Assembly (NCBI GenBank): GCA_037577475.1
Contig: CM075206.1
Span: 10,012,401-10,076,400 of the forward strand
Direction of reading: 5' to 3'
DNA from: Chaunax sp. Z400
Taxonomy: Eukaryota; Chordata; Actinopteri; Lophiiformes; Chaunacidae
DNA: 64,000 nucleotides
In this document: one piece after another, positions 1 through 12,900 of the stretch
Layout of the letters: each line of letters starts with the position of its first letter
Numbering within the stretch: the stretch's first letter is position 1
Program-made: the position numbers and the translations under genes
Notes under the pieces: generated by a model
The model's database searches: none
Told to the model about the DNA's origin: nothing
What the model saw: only the letters and a program-made list of their open reading frames with translations

Positions 1-3000
1 AAGCCGGTACGAATTTTAAGAGAGCTCATATTTCCTATGAAATCTGTATCATAATAGTAACACAATCAAAAAGATTCAAACTCAAACAATCAAACTGGGC
101 AGTAATCAAAATCACAAATCATCCTCAAAGGAAGCGACGGATCCTTTTCCTTGATTTCAGCAGCTGCATCTTCTTTCTGCATTCAATTTGTGTCTCGTCT
201 CGCTGCCATATTAAAACACAATAAACCACAAAACAAATATTTGTTTTTGTTTTCTCCCTGAAAGTAGAAGGCTTTGAAATCCAAACCAGCCGCCCCATAG
301 CTCAAACTGGTGTTGTGAAATCTAAAGTGACAAAGCATTTTTCTCTCTCCCTCCCAGAGTTTTTTTTTTTTAACCCGCTAAGAACAGCAGATGTTTCACT
401 TTTTCGTCATTTGGAAAAAGTATATCTGCCTTTTTTCTGCTATTCTATATTTAATCCTTTGTGAAGGCTTGTGGTTATTTGTGGTTGTAATTAGGCTGTT
501 TCCATTAAGGAATATTACTGCTAAATAGATCCATTACTCTCGATCTTACTTCGTCATAGGAAAATGTCCGACCACCAGAGTGATTGGAACGAAGCCCAGC
601 TTGGATTTCAGAACAGAAAATACTCACACCTGAGAGAGACAAAGGCCAAACTTCAGTTCAGTATTTTAATCTGAATCAGTTTTCTGTCACTCATATGGTT
701 CCAGGTTAAGGTGGCTATATTTTATTTGTGACGTCCTTCTTCCTTGCAATATCCTCCAACTCTTTCCGGGGATCCTGAGACATTATTGGACCAGTTGAGG
801 TACCGCAAACCCTGCAAGGTGTTTAGTGCTGGGCTTCTCCTCCAAGTTGGAAGATGTCTGCACAGAGAGGCTTCCTGATCAGGTATGTAAACGGTCCTAA
901 AAGGGGGTTTTCAACACTGAGTAGTGGCAACTATGCACTGTGTGTAGTGGGGAGTGTTTGGTGCATTTTCCTCCTTTGCCAATGATGTAGCTTCGCTATC
1001 GTAATCTGGCCATGACACCCAGTGGGGTGACGTGAAGATGTGGCTGAGCCTGAAGGTATAGCTCTTTGATTTACCTGCCTATGCATGTCCCATCCTCCAT
1101 GACAGATACAGACAACAATCTATCCCTATGATCCTAACATTGTACATTCATAACCTGTACATGAGTTCTTTCCACAGCACTGAGGAGAGAGACAACAATA
1201 ATTCACTTGTATCCACATACATATGTTTTTTTAAGTAGCAATCACCCAGGAAAAAAACAAGTCCATCATCACGTAAAAGAGGGCAACATTTAATATGTAC
1301 AATTGTGGGGCCTCGTATAAGACACACATTGTTTTCTTAAGGTCTGTGTTGAAAACTTTGACTCCTTTCCTCCCAGTGAGGATCACGCCAGCATTGATGG
1401 AGCTTACAGCCTGCAGCATTTTTTGACACTGATATGGCTGCGCCATCCCCTAAATGGGTGACACTAACACTAGGATGTCACCTGGACTTTGTTTCTTTGC
1501 ATGTCTCCAACTCTCCACCCTTACCCCTTGGGGTGATTCCCAGACTCAGTTCCTCTCACTCCTCCCTTTTTGTATTGAGAGACTAAACAATGCATCCCAA
1601 GGCCCGACGGCTATTTTTTTTTTAAACCTTGTTGTCCATCCTCCCTCTTTTTGTGAAGTGTATAAAAATATTTTTGGGAACTTTTATGTCGCCCACAGGG
1701 CTGCTCATACAAAAGACTGATGGCCTTATTGTTGTTGTGTGCCATTATGATGGCAGCCCATAGCGTGACAGCGCTGTGACTACAGCAGTAATCGTGGACA
1801 AATTGAAATCCTCCAAGCTGCTTATGCTAGAGTTCTGTAGTTAGCATACCTTATATGGACGAACACTGTTATCATTACTAAAGTGTTAAATATTTAGCTG
1901 ATTGGAAGTATTACTGTCCATTTTAAGTAGACTGAGCTTGTTTTTTATAACTATGATTGACTTTGGAGGGTCTTTTACATAATGGTGAGTTCAAATCAGT
2001 TTCCTAACAAAATGCAATTGTGTCACAGTAAACCAAAAATATGCTGGCTGATTGGCAATGTTTGATTACAAACCTCAAGTCTTTATAAAAGAATATACTT
2101 CCTTAGATTCTCCAGAGAATATAATATATGTGTCAGTATCTGAATTTGGCGCTCCATATTTCTGACATTCTGCCCTGTCAGTGAAGCATGCCCCTGGATC
2201 TTTCTCCTCATTGTTATTAAGTGCCTTGTATCCTTTCCCTGGTCTTAACCGTGATGACAATGCTTTCCAAATCCCAGTCATTTAGAGTTCTGTAAACAGA
2301 CCACCGCTTTCATGTGAGTACAAACTACACAGTGGATACCCTCTAATAGCGCATATCAATTGCTATTAGGACCAGAGGAAAAACAAGAGAAAAAAGGAAA
2401 AAATAGGGGGTCCAATTATCCCTGAGTCTCTAACAGGCCAAATAAATAGTACCATGTGAGTTATCTGGCCCAGATGGACACCCGAGTCCTGGGGAGAGTT
2501 GTCCAAAAGCATCAGAGTTTAGAAGGGAAGTCAGGGTACCTGCCTTACCTCAGCATCCCCTCATCATTAAGGGCTTAGTGTCCCAAATGAATTTTACAGT
2601 CACTGCTCTGGGACACATGGAGGCTATGAGCTGCTCTAGGCTGCACAGCCCAATCAAAACCACTTGTGGAGTCAGAGGTACACTTTAGAATGAAGAGCAA
2701 CAGTATTACATCATTATGGTTTGAAAAAGTAAAAGAATATATACATATTAACCTGCATTGGTAACTTTTTTTTATAAATATCCTGTTTGTTTTGGGTCTT
2801 AGCATGCTAATTAGCGCTAAAGTAAAGCTGAGACTGATAGAAATGTAGTTGTGCAGATATTTTGCCATAAACCAAAGTAAACTATCTAATGTCAAAACTA
2901 TAACTATTAACTTCATGATGGCGCTAGAGGAAAAGTCAGGGGATAACCATTAGTTTAGTCATTAGGATTTATCATCTGGGAACCATGAATGTCGGTGCCA

Positions 3001-3748
3001 AATGTTGGTTAATCCATGGAATAGTTGTTTCAGTGCTGTGAGCATGAAAAGTTCCATTCGCCTCTGCTGCATTTGGGTTTGAGGCAGGAATTCCAAGGCT
3101 AGATCATTTAAGAAAAAGTGAAAAAAAAAACATCCAAAAAAACAAACTGTCTGATCTCTATTTGTACATACCATACAGGTTTGTGAAAGTGTTTTTGTTC
3201 CAGAATAGACGGTGCATCCAGGGGAACAACTGTCCTGACAAAAAGTGTGCGTGAATAAGCCACACTGGAAATGAGCCACGGTGTGTCAACAGCACTAACA
3301 GCGGTTTGGATCAACTTTCTCATCCTCCTTCATTTTCCTTTTTGCAGCGACAATGCTTCACCTGTCTGTCATCCTCCCTTTCACAGATTAACAGTTTTGT
3401 TTTTGTGTCTGTCTTTAGCTCGTCTCGTTCGCTTAAAACATCTCTCGGAGAGACAGTAAGGAGCTGCCAACATCTGTCTACTTGTCAATCGCAGCTTGTG
3501 TAACTTAATATCACGCAGAGAACGCATGCAGCCTCTTGCCTTCTGTCACAGTGTTGCAGAAGTGAATCCGCAGAAACTGTGTCCTGCTTCCTAGTCATGG
3601 GCCTGCATGTCTAAATGTAGCAGCACGTGAAAATGGTTGCAGTGAGGCTGACCGAGAGCTGCCCAGTCAGCCCTGCTTGTGAGAGATGGAGCCTGTCTTT
3701 TATCAGTCCCCATTAGAGGGGACAAGTGTGAGTGTGTGCCTGTGTCCG

Positions 3749-3749
<1 letters not shown>
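1..3749. other. intergenic, no supported gene
   Basis: AT-rich unique-looking DNA at the left end of the window. Open frames of 60-113 codons on both strands match no family I know, lack splice context and overlap each other. No repeat family is recognised. Confidence 0.6.
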
Positions 3750-3780
<31 letters not shown>

Positions 3781-3785
3781 TGTGT
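3750..3785. repeat. compound TC/TG microsatellite
   Basis: A run of TC units followed directly by about eleven TG units. Confidence 0.95.
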
Positions 3786-3944
3786 TTCTTGCTTGAGCAG
3801 CCACATTAATCTCCATGAGTGAGCGCTAGCAGGTGTTAACCTATGTCAACCCTAATCGCCACGGCAACAGAGTCGTGGCACCTGGAGGTGTTTGTGAGGA
3901 TGTGTCATGTTTTGATCATAACGCCCACTCACAGTACTCACACA

Positions 3945-3981
3945 TGCACACACACACACAAACACACACACACACACACAC
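3945..3981. repeat. CA microsatellite
   Basis: An ACACAC run with one interruption, abutting the left side of a palindromic MITE copy. Confidence 0.95.
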
Positions 3982-4432
3982 GCTTATTTGTATTCTTGCA
4001 ATTGGATGAGAAGATCGATCCAATCTTTAATCTGTTTGTAAAAACGGGACTAAAGCCAGTAGCCAGTTAGCTTAGCATGGAGATTGGAAGCAGGGAGAAA
4101 TAGAAATGGCAATGTCCAAAAGTAACAAAATCCACCTAGCAGCAGAGCTGAAGCTCACTAATTAACTTTATGTCTTTATTGTTGTTTATAGTCTATAAAA
4201 GAAGTGTAAAAACCTTAACAGTGGATGGACTTTTGCCAGTTTTTGGCTAGCATTTTGTTTTTCAGCTTTGGAAAGCCACACTTGCTCTTTCCCCCTGATT
4301 TCAGTGTTTATGCTAAGCTAAGCTAACATCTCCTGGCCCTAGCTTCATATTACACAGGCCAATATGAGAGTAGTGCCAACTATCTATCTCACAAGAAAGC
4401 TATTAAGAATATCTTCTAAAATGTCAAAATGC
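3982..4432. mobile_element. palindromic fish MITE, copy 1 (degenerate)
   Basis: The left arm reads GCTTATTTGTATTCTTGCA, GGATGAGAAGATCGAT and GTTAGCTTAGCATGGAG; the right arm reads GCTAAGCTAAGCTAAC, TAGCTTCATAT and CTCACAAGAAAGC. The arms are imperfect inverted complements. This is the structure of a widespread non-autonomous fish element with long inverted arms and an internal AACAAAATCC-type segment. It has no coding capacity. A second copy is at 14755-15265. I recognise the family from memory but cannot give its database name with certainty. Confidence 0.7.
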
Positions 4433-6786
4433 TTCTCTAATGACGGTATCTTCGCTATTATTTATCTATGTATTATTTGCTATTTAAATTGCAATAAATA
4501 AACAAGAGAACAAAATAAAAGGTAAGTAAAACAGCTTTCTGAGTGATTCAGTCACCCTCTGAAATAACAAGCAACTAAGAGCAAGAACAGCATCATTTGC
4601 TCCAAGGGCAGCATCTATTCATCCTCTGTAGGCCTTTAAGCACAAGATGAGACTATCTTTTGGGATCAACTTCAGAATATCTTCCTTACAGTGTAATCAT
4701 TTCAGCTGAGGTCAAGCACTGATGGTTTTCGGGAGAGCTCTCTTAATGCACCCTTAAGTCCTCTGGCTCTATGGCTACGTTCGTCTGGCAGACAGAAGAA
4801 AGCAACGGCTTGTGGAGGAAATGTTTGTGGAGGACTTCAGGCTGGAATGTGGCGCGGTGCGCTCCCAGAAGGCCGTGCTGCAGAGGCCCCAGTGTGGCTG
4901 CCACACGCCGTGATTGCCAGGGGTCACTGCCTGTTAGCCTGGACCCTTTAGCCCCAGACTCACTATACGCATGATTTGGGGCTCACATGTCATGAGTATT
5001 TCTCTGTTTGTTGGCTAAGCCCGACAACGTTGCTCCACCCATCATCCTCAGGGACCGTAAGAAGTCAGAGAGGATGTGTGCAAGTGAGAGCCTGAACGTC
5101 AGATAAGCACATTCAGATCAGAGATAGAAAAAGAAAAATTAGGAACGAGATAGAGTGTGACATGGAGAGCAGTGATCTCGCTGAGAGTCGCATTGCAGCG
5201 GCGTTGTTTACCCTCTGAAGGAGGTGATGGCGAAGGAAAGCGCAGCAAGCTAATGGCGGGTGGCAGCTCTCTGAGGCCGGGCCCCCTGGGTTTTCTGTTG
5301 GCCGACCCAGCTGTCATTTTTCTAATGATTTCTTTATTTTGCAGGAAGAGCTTGTCGCCAGGGGAAACGCGCCACTTCCGGTAAATGGAAACCCGACGCT
5401 GGGCCAGGCTGACGCTGGGACCCACTACGTCTGCAGCCACATCGCAAGGGACCAACACATCCTTTCATCCTGCCTGTGTTTCTTTGCTTTCTTTCTCCCT
5501 CTATCCACACAGTCATCAGTATCACCCCTTCTTTTAGAGCTCCCATTTGTCCTCAGGGGGTTCAACTTTACTTCACAGTAGTAATAGTTTTCTTTAGACT
5601 TCTAAATGATTATTTAGAGCTCCATTTTCTAACACATATACCAGTGTTACGATATTTAATTACACATTTTCCGAAGAGCATTAAATCTTTCATTTATCTA
5701 AATTCTTAAAAGCAATACCTAAAGATTGATTAATATATATATTTTTTTTATTTTACACATGTTAAAGTTGAAAAAGAATGTGTTCTAAATGTCTGTAGAT
5801 GAATTCAAACCTATCATTAACCATGACTACATTTATTCCACTCTTTTTTGAAACTGCCTATGTAACCTAATGGTGGATAAACGTACCAGTTTCTATCATA
5901 ATCAGCCACATTAAAATGTTTTGACCACATTTGAACCTCATGATTGATTTTGTAATGTATCTGAAATCCATTATTGAATCTGGACCTGGCCAGTTGGACG
6001 GAGGTGAGCGGGGTTACGGGTCCACAATGACTGATATCACCCTGGTGAGGCTTCTCTTGGAGGGCGAGCTCGCATATATCCCCCGAGCCCCCGCGTTCTT
6101 CCAGCCCTCCGTCAGAAACCTTGAGAGGGCCTTGAAGGAAAGAAAACGACCCTGATCCCCCTCCCTCCCCTCCGCCGAGTCGAGCATAATCAGGCCCAGC
6201 CTCCCAATCATGAAACCCAAGTTGAGCGCAACTTACAGCAGTGCTTCTCTCCAGGCCCCGGCTGTTGATTGTTCCAGAAACAACAGATGGAAATTGTGAG
6301 CGTAAACATGTAAATATTACAGGAGTCATGGCTGAGAGCAGCGTGGAGGAGAGGTCCTCTCCGCCGTCACAGGGAAGCTGTTACAACATGAAACGGAGCA
6401 AAGCTTTCAGAAAACAACCACTTTGTGTCAGAAGTGATAGCTGCCACGATCCAACACACAGAAGCACACACATGCATATAAACACATGCAGTCAAACACA
6501 AACATACGCATAAACACATGCAGTCCAAACATCAAACTGACATAAGAGACTGAAATCAGGCATATGTGACTTGTTAGAGCCTTTTTTTGGGGGGGGGGGA
6601 TTGATCTAATCTGGTGAGCGTTGCTGCAAACAAAGTCAAATTTCACATAATTTTAAAGAATTAAATTGATCAGAAAGAATGTTTAAAAAGCAAAGAAATA
6701 ATTCATAATAAAGAAATATGTTTTTGTGTATCCTCTCCATCTAACAGAATCGAACAATGACCTAGCTTAACAGAAATGGAATACTG

Positions 6787-6791
<5 letters not shown>

Positions 6792-6827
<36 letters not shown>
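6792..6827. repeat. TG microsatellite
   Basis: About eighteen uninterrupted TG units. Confidence 0.95.
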
Positions 6828-6829
<2 letters not shown>

Positions 6830-7008
6830 CGTAAAATTGCTCTCATTTTGATAGATCTTAATTGTGGTTGAGCAATCTAGGGGCACCTGAGAGTCAAAGC
6901 ATGCAGCACAGCTGAAATGTAAACATTTTTCAGAGACTGATTGGTATCCAAACCACAGGACCGTTACCTGTCAAGTCCGAGCACTGCTTACTAACTTGAT
7001 GAGATATG

Positions 7009-7046
7009 TGTGTGTGTGTGTGTGTGTGTGTCAGTGTGTGTGTGTA
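7009..7046. repeat. TG microsatellite, interrupted
   Basis: TG units with a short CAG interruption in the second half. Confidence 0.9.
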
Positions 7047-9036
7047 AATTTGTGTGTATGTACATGATTATGCATGATTGAAACCCAGGCCTGCTCAGGA
7101 CATAGAAAAAGCTCTGGTTAAAATCAGAGAGTGCGCTCCACTCCAGACTGACAATGCCATCAAATAATTTAAATGCTCAGTGATTTGGTTTCTGACAATG
7201 CAAGAGGGGAAAATGTGCATTCTCCTCTGCAAACTTGATGAACCAGACAAATGTATTGAAGCTTTCATCATGCCAAAACCTGGCAGTTCATATTTGAAAC
7301 TCAAACTGTAAATATGTTTTTAGATACAGATGAAAAAAAATTCAATTTTCATGTCTGTTCAAATTCATATGTACATGTATAATTTGTAATTCTAAATTTC
7401 TAGCCGCTCGAACCCAGTGAAACAATTAGTCATTCTCCACGATATTAATCTGTGACATTTTGGGAAAATTTGCAATTGATTTTTTTTTTTTTTTTTTTGG
7501 TGGATGCAATTTTTTTTGTTGTTGTTCTAAAACAATATGCCATATTTTCATTAATGTTAGAATGTTGCACTTTATTTCCCTTTTGAAACCATTCAACACT
7601 AACTTTGCATGATGTAGACATTGGACTTGAATTTTGAAATTTTAAAGACAAAATGATTAAAATAAGATAAATTATAGATTAATTAAATTTAAAAAAAAAA
7701 TATTTGAACATATATGTCTGTGTCAACTATAAGAATTAATTCTAACCAGAAATGGCTGTCTGTCATATTACTTGCATTAAAACAGCATTCCAACAACTGA
7801 AATAAATTCAGTTTTTTTCCTCTCTCTCGATCTGAAATCATGTATTAACACTGAGATCAATTTATCAAGCAAATTTCCTCCTTGCTTAAAAAAAGATGCT
7901 GCAGTCCTCAGCTGTGATCAACCACATAGCATTGACATTGTATTGTCTTGGAGCTGAGAGCCACCATTAAAGCCCAGTGACTGACAGCTGTGCCCGGCCT
8001 GGAAACTCTGTTGGGGGCTCAACACTATGGGGAGGCTGCCATTGATATCCGTTGTGTAATTTTCTATTGGCAGGTGGGAGATGGCTGTGATTAAATCTGG
8101 GCTTTAGCCCCTGCCATCAGCATTATTGTGTCGGGATTCCCCGAGTCCCTGCTCTCCGGATCCTCTGTCACATTCTGTCATGCCAGCTTTGGACCCTGCC
8201 AGCTGGCCCCGTGGCACGGCATAACACAGACTATGTTAGACCCACAAGAGTCCCGCCTATATGCTCTCTCTCACACATATACATGCTGTCTTCATCATGT
8301 CTTCTTACTCTTTTTCCTCTCATCCCCCTTTCCCATCCTACATCACCCTGCATTTAAAGCTGTCATGCAGCAGCACTCTCTAATTTAGCCTAGTCTTGGC
8401 AGTTTTCTCCAGCAATGCATCTGTCCATCATGCTTTGCAGATCAACTGTGCACAGCCACTGGTGGCAGGAGGAGGGTCACACCAGGTTTATGATGTAATT
8501 TGTGTGGGCGGACTACGTGGGTGTTAGTGATTACTGCTAAATGTCTGGGACGTGCAGGTCTGGTCTTGGTGGGCACAGACTGGGACAGCGGCTAAAGGTC
8601 AGGCGTGCTAAAACAGAGTCGCTTCCTATTGATGTCTGACTGGTGTGTTTGTTTAAGAGCAAAGAGGCGGGGGGAGTCACCGTCACTTTCATTGGCTTTG
8701 GCTGAAGCCACTTTACCTCTCACACATAATTGGGGTGGGTTCAGGATGAGTTTGAATCATCTTTGGACCGTCAACATCATAATTACCCTATTTGCCTTCC
8801 AAACACTGACAAATTATTCTGAGGTAATCTGACCTTTACTGAGAGGCCAAACCAAGTTCATACAGTCATTTCAAACACTTACTGAGACATAAAATAATAA
8901 ATGCAAAATAAAATTAGCTTGAATCCTTTAATAGTTAAGAATTATTAAAGTATATATGCACTCTATAATGACTCTTTACATGATTTTATTATCTGCAAAG
9001 GGTGTCAATTTAAAAATACACATAACAAACTTGATA

Positions 9037-9065
9037 GAAATTATTTTATTATAATCACTCTGTAA

Positions 9066-9103
<38 letters not shown>

Positions 9104-9202
9104 CAACGGAAATTATTTTATTATAATCACTCTGTAAGAATAATAATAATAATAATAATAATAACACAACTGAAATTATTTTATTATAATCACTCTCAAA
9201 GA
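9037..9202. repeat. three-copy tandem repeat carrying ATA microsatellites
   Basis: The unit GAAATTATTTTATTATAATC plus CACTCTGTAAG occurs at 9037, 9109 and 9172. Copies 1 and 2 are each followed by a run of ATA units (longer in the first) and ACACAAC. The third copy is truncated and diverges (CTCTCAAAG). Unit spacing is 72 then 63 bp because the trinucleotide run differs in length. Confidence 0.95.
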
Positions 9203-9891
9203 ATGAGACCATGATTTTAATGGCAGAACTGAGCTTGCACATTATCACCAGAGGTTGACAAAAAAAAAAGATTAAAAATAACAAATTAAAAGTGATTAAA
9301 TTTGGTTCATCTGCACAAAACATGAGGTTTGGATGAAAATCTGTCAGCTAGAAATAAATGTGTGACCACCGAATAGGACTTTTATATTATTATATTTTAT
9401 TTATTTATTTATTTTTTTCACTTTTGCAACAAAAATAACCACATTTTTAGTTTCAAAAGAAAAACCTTGTGTATCTTATTGGACAGTAAATGCAACACAT
9501 TTTATGAAAGCACACAAATGTTCAAATATATGCATAATATCTTTCTTTTTTTTACACATGTATATATTTAACTTGTGCTTTAAACAAATTGTACAACTAT
9601 ATATAAATATAATATACACCAGTGTGCATGACATACTGTAAATGTGTGTTATCTCTTACATTATAATATCACATGCTCATACGGCTCAGCTTGCTCTCAT
9701 TTTGTCTATAGGACCGAGTCGTTTACTGATTCAAAATTAGCCCGTGACACATCAGGTGTGTACAGTATATCATCACTGCAGTGACCTATTGAATAGCACA
9801 CCTCATGCTGTGAATGTGTCAATATTATGAAGTGTTGTCATCTGATCTAATGGGGGTCTGTGTCAGCGGACAAGCTGTGACCCATGCCTAC

Positions 9892-9922
<31 letters not shown>

Positions 9923-12900
9923 CACTGCCTATTCCTGGCCTTTTTTTTTTTTAACTAAATGGTTTACCCATTACCAATTTGTTCAATGCTGTATTTGTGA
10001 CTGGAGATGTATCTGATTACATTCTCCCTTACCATAACACTGCGGCTGACTTGGGAGCTCTAGCTCAGTTAACAGGAGTGCTTTCTTGCGTATTTGCAGA
10101 TTTGGTCACAACGTTATTATTCTGTCAACTCAAAATCAAGGCCAGAGAGAGAAGCGTACAGCAGCCTTGCCAGGCTATCGTCCGCCTGTCTTTGGAGCGA
10201 CTTGTAATGCGATGAGGCGTCTTGGAACACAGACAAATTTGGAAATGCTGGAGTAAAATCAAAATCTGTGTGTGCATGTGTGTGCTCACGTCCTGTGTGG
10301 CTTTGTGCATTTTCGTTTACGAGCGTTCATGCGCCGCTGTGATGTCTGTGAAAAGCAACAAATGCCAAAACACACAAGAGACATAAGATGTGTGCTCAAC
10401 AAGGGCCTGTCTGACTAATTTCAACACCGCCGACGTGGAAAAATAGATGTTAAAAATCATCATTATTACCGCTTGTTTTTATTGCATGTGCTGGAGCAGA
10501 GTATCTGCCATTGGTGTTGCCTTCATCTGACTTTCTTTATTGTTTACTTTTAGTATCTATATCTGTTTACCTTGGGCGTGGGTGACTCCTTTGGGTGCTT
10601 AAAACGGTTTAGCCGATGACCTCATTCAGTATACACACTTGTCAACTGAAGCAAGTGTGAAATTGGTTCACGAAGAACATTTTGATGGAGTTTTTTCTTT
10701 AAGTGGAGGTAAATGATATATTTTGTCTCATAGTTGAATAGTCTGGCAGTCAGGATGATTGTTACCGAGGTAGCCAGCTCAGCTCTGCTGGTCCTGCTAC
10801 AGTAGACATGCAGACAGGCAGGGTGCTCAGGATCATACTGTTAACTTAAAGGGTGTATCTGAAGGGTGTTTAGTACACTCATGCACACTTCATCCATAAT
10901 CTTCTCTACAACTGACACCAATGCAACCACATCAGACATAGTCATGATTTCTTTCATGTGTAACATCATTCTCAGGGATTCCTGTCCATGAGTCATCTGC
11001 GTGTCTCACAAAAGCCACGTTTCCATCAGGATGATTTTTGCACATTTGTGAAAGGTGCTTGAGCGGTGAACATTCAGACATCGGCACACTTTCCGGCCTT
11101 ATCTCTCAGCATCTGAAAATTCCCGACAAGAAATGAAGTCACTATTTTTCATCGCAGTCTTTTATGCAGTTTGACCGGGTTGGAGTTCCCGTGCACTGGG
11201 AAGCTCTAAAGACTTGTCACTGCTGGCACACAATTGTGTGAACTGAGCTTTTTGAGCCTGACTTTCACCAAGAACAAGTACAGGGAGTGACTGAGGACTG
11301 TGGATCAGGAGCTCCATGTCTGCTGCCTGCCAATATACGGCAGTTGTGTGCATCTTCCCAGCCTCAGGCTTCCCATTGACAGTAAGTCACATTTACCCTC
11401 TTCTCTCTCAATGACCTCTTATTATGTATGTATGTGTGTGTGCATGCCTTGGCCATCAGAGGCTGAGTGTACATTATTAAATACATTTTAGGCAGGGGTG
11501 ACTCTAGAATTTTGCATACTTTAATTAATTAATTTATTGGTTTTTTAACAGGGACAATGGACATTAATGAACAGTGCTGTAAATGCGCAAGAGTGTTTTT
11601 CATCTGTAGTCCGTGGAAGATGTTAAAAATTAAATTAAAAGTGTGCCATGACTGAAAAAATGGTGGAGAAACGCTGGCTTATGCATCAGTTAATGGAGGC
11701 ATGCCTATTTTCTATTTTCTTTTTTTGTGACATTTCAAAAGTTTGCGTCAAATTCGCAATTAGATGGAATCACTGCTAGACTCACACACAGGCGGTGACT
11801 CCATGAATCCCAGCGGTAAAAGCCACATTAAAGGTGAGTGTTGTTATTCTGCCTTCAGTCCTGCTAGACTCATCAGTTATCCTCTATGGCCTCCAGGATG
11901 TCTGCCATCCCCTCCCTCTCTCCTGTTTGTTTTAAGAAAAATCCCACTCTCAATGTGGGAGTATGGAGTGGGTGCGTCAGACACAAAAGTAAAAACACAT
12001 CTTTCATGTCTAAATAAATCTGACAAAGAAATGCTTTATGAACCGCCACCCGAAGGTACAGTTCTAAAAGTTACGGTGAGCAAAGTGGCCATAACGTTTA
12101 ATCCAATTGGCTTCCTCGCTCCAAAACCGTCTTAGCAGATGGCAAGCTGTAATATGAAAGTTATTCACCCACTCACTACGGCAGTGCGTCTGTTATATCA
12201 CCATGTCCTGTTATTCTTTATGGCTTCCATAGGCACTAAAGAGGAGAGAAGTTATTTTCTTTTCATTACTTCTCTCTCTTGGGGGACTGGAAGACTTGGT
12301 CCAGCTCTTCCCCTTCAGTCCAGAAATTCTTTTCAATTAAAGGCCTATCCTACCCTACCAGATGGTAGAGACATTAGGCCGGTGCTCTGTTGATGTGCTG
12401 CCCCTGCAGCCGTTGGACAGCGATTTCATTTACCAGGCAGTAAATCTTTAGGCACCTAATGCCCCGCAGCACAGGCCCGACAACACACACAATCCGAGCC
12501 AAAGCGTTGTGCGCCGCGCTCAACTTTTACCATGCAATCCTCTCTACTCTCTCAATCACAGATGTATTGTCTTTGCCACGGATCAATTAAAAGGATGAGG
12601 TCTAAAAAAGGGGCCATTTGTAGAATGGACGTCCTCTAAGAAGTGAAACAGCAGCAGAGAGCATTGGAAGCGTGAATAATTTATCCCGAAACCCTATCAC
12701 AGTGTTTGTATCAGTTTCCATCATAAAGCCTGGCGAGGGAGAGCGGGCGGAGGGGAATACATCAGCCTGTGTGACAGGCTCTGCAGGGAGGGTACAGTAG
12801 AGGGTCTTCTGGGCAACCACATACACATAAATCCACTTGCTGTCACCGGAGGAAGAGGATGAAAGGAAATGGCACGGTGAGAGAGTGGCATAGGGACAAA

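Larger units (their letters stand above)
4433..9036. other. intergenic, no supported gene
   Basis: This stretch holds TG microsatellites at 6792-6827 and 7009-7046, a T run at 7480-7498, and unique GC-richer blocks at about 4750-4980, 5960-6350 and 7900-8240. The blocks have no coding signature and could be regulatory DNA. Confidence 0.55.

Noticed and set aside
1231..1446. 71-codon minus-strand frame with a hydrophobic end
   Set aside because: Resembles no protein I know; no splice sites or neighbouring exons in phase.
3942..3981. Possible CRISPR-like or ordered repeat arrays among the CA/TG runs
   Set aside because: They are simple dinucleotide microsatellites without spacers, in a vertebrate genome.
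5817..6329. 170-codon minus-strand open frame
   Set aside because: No domain or family resemblance, Gly-rich low-complexity stretch, overlapped by plus-strand frames; probably a by-product of GC-rich DNA.
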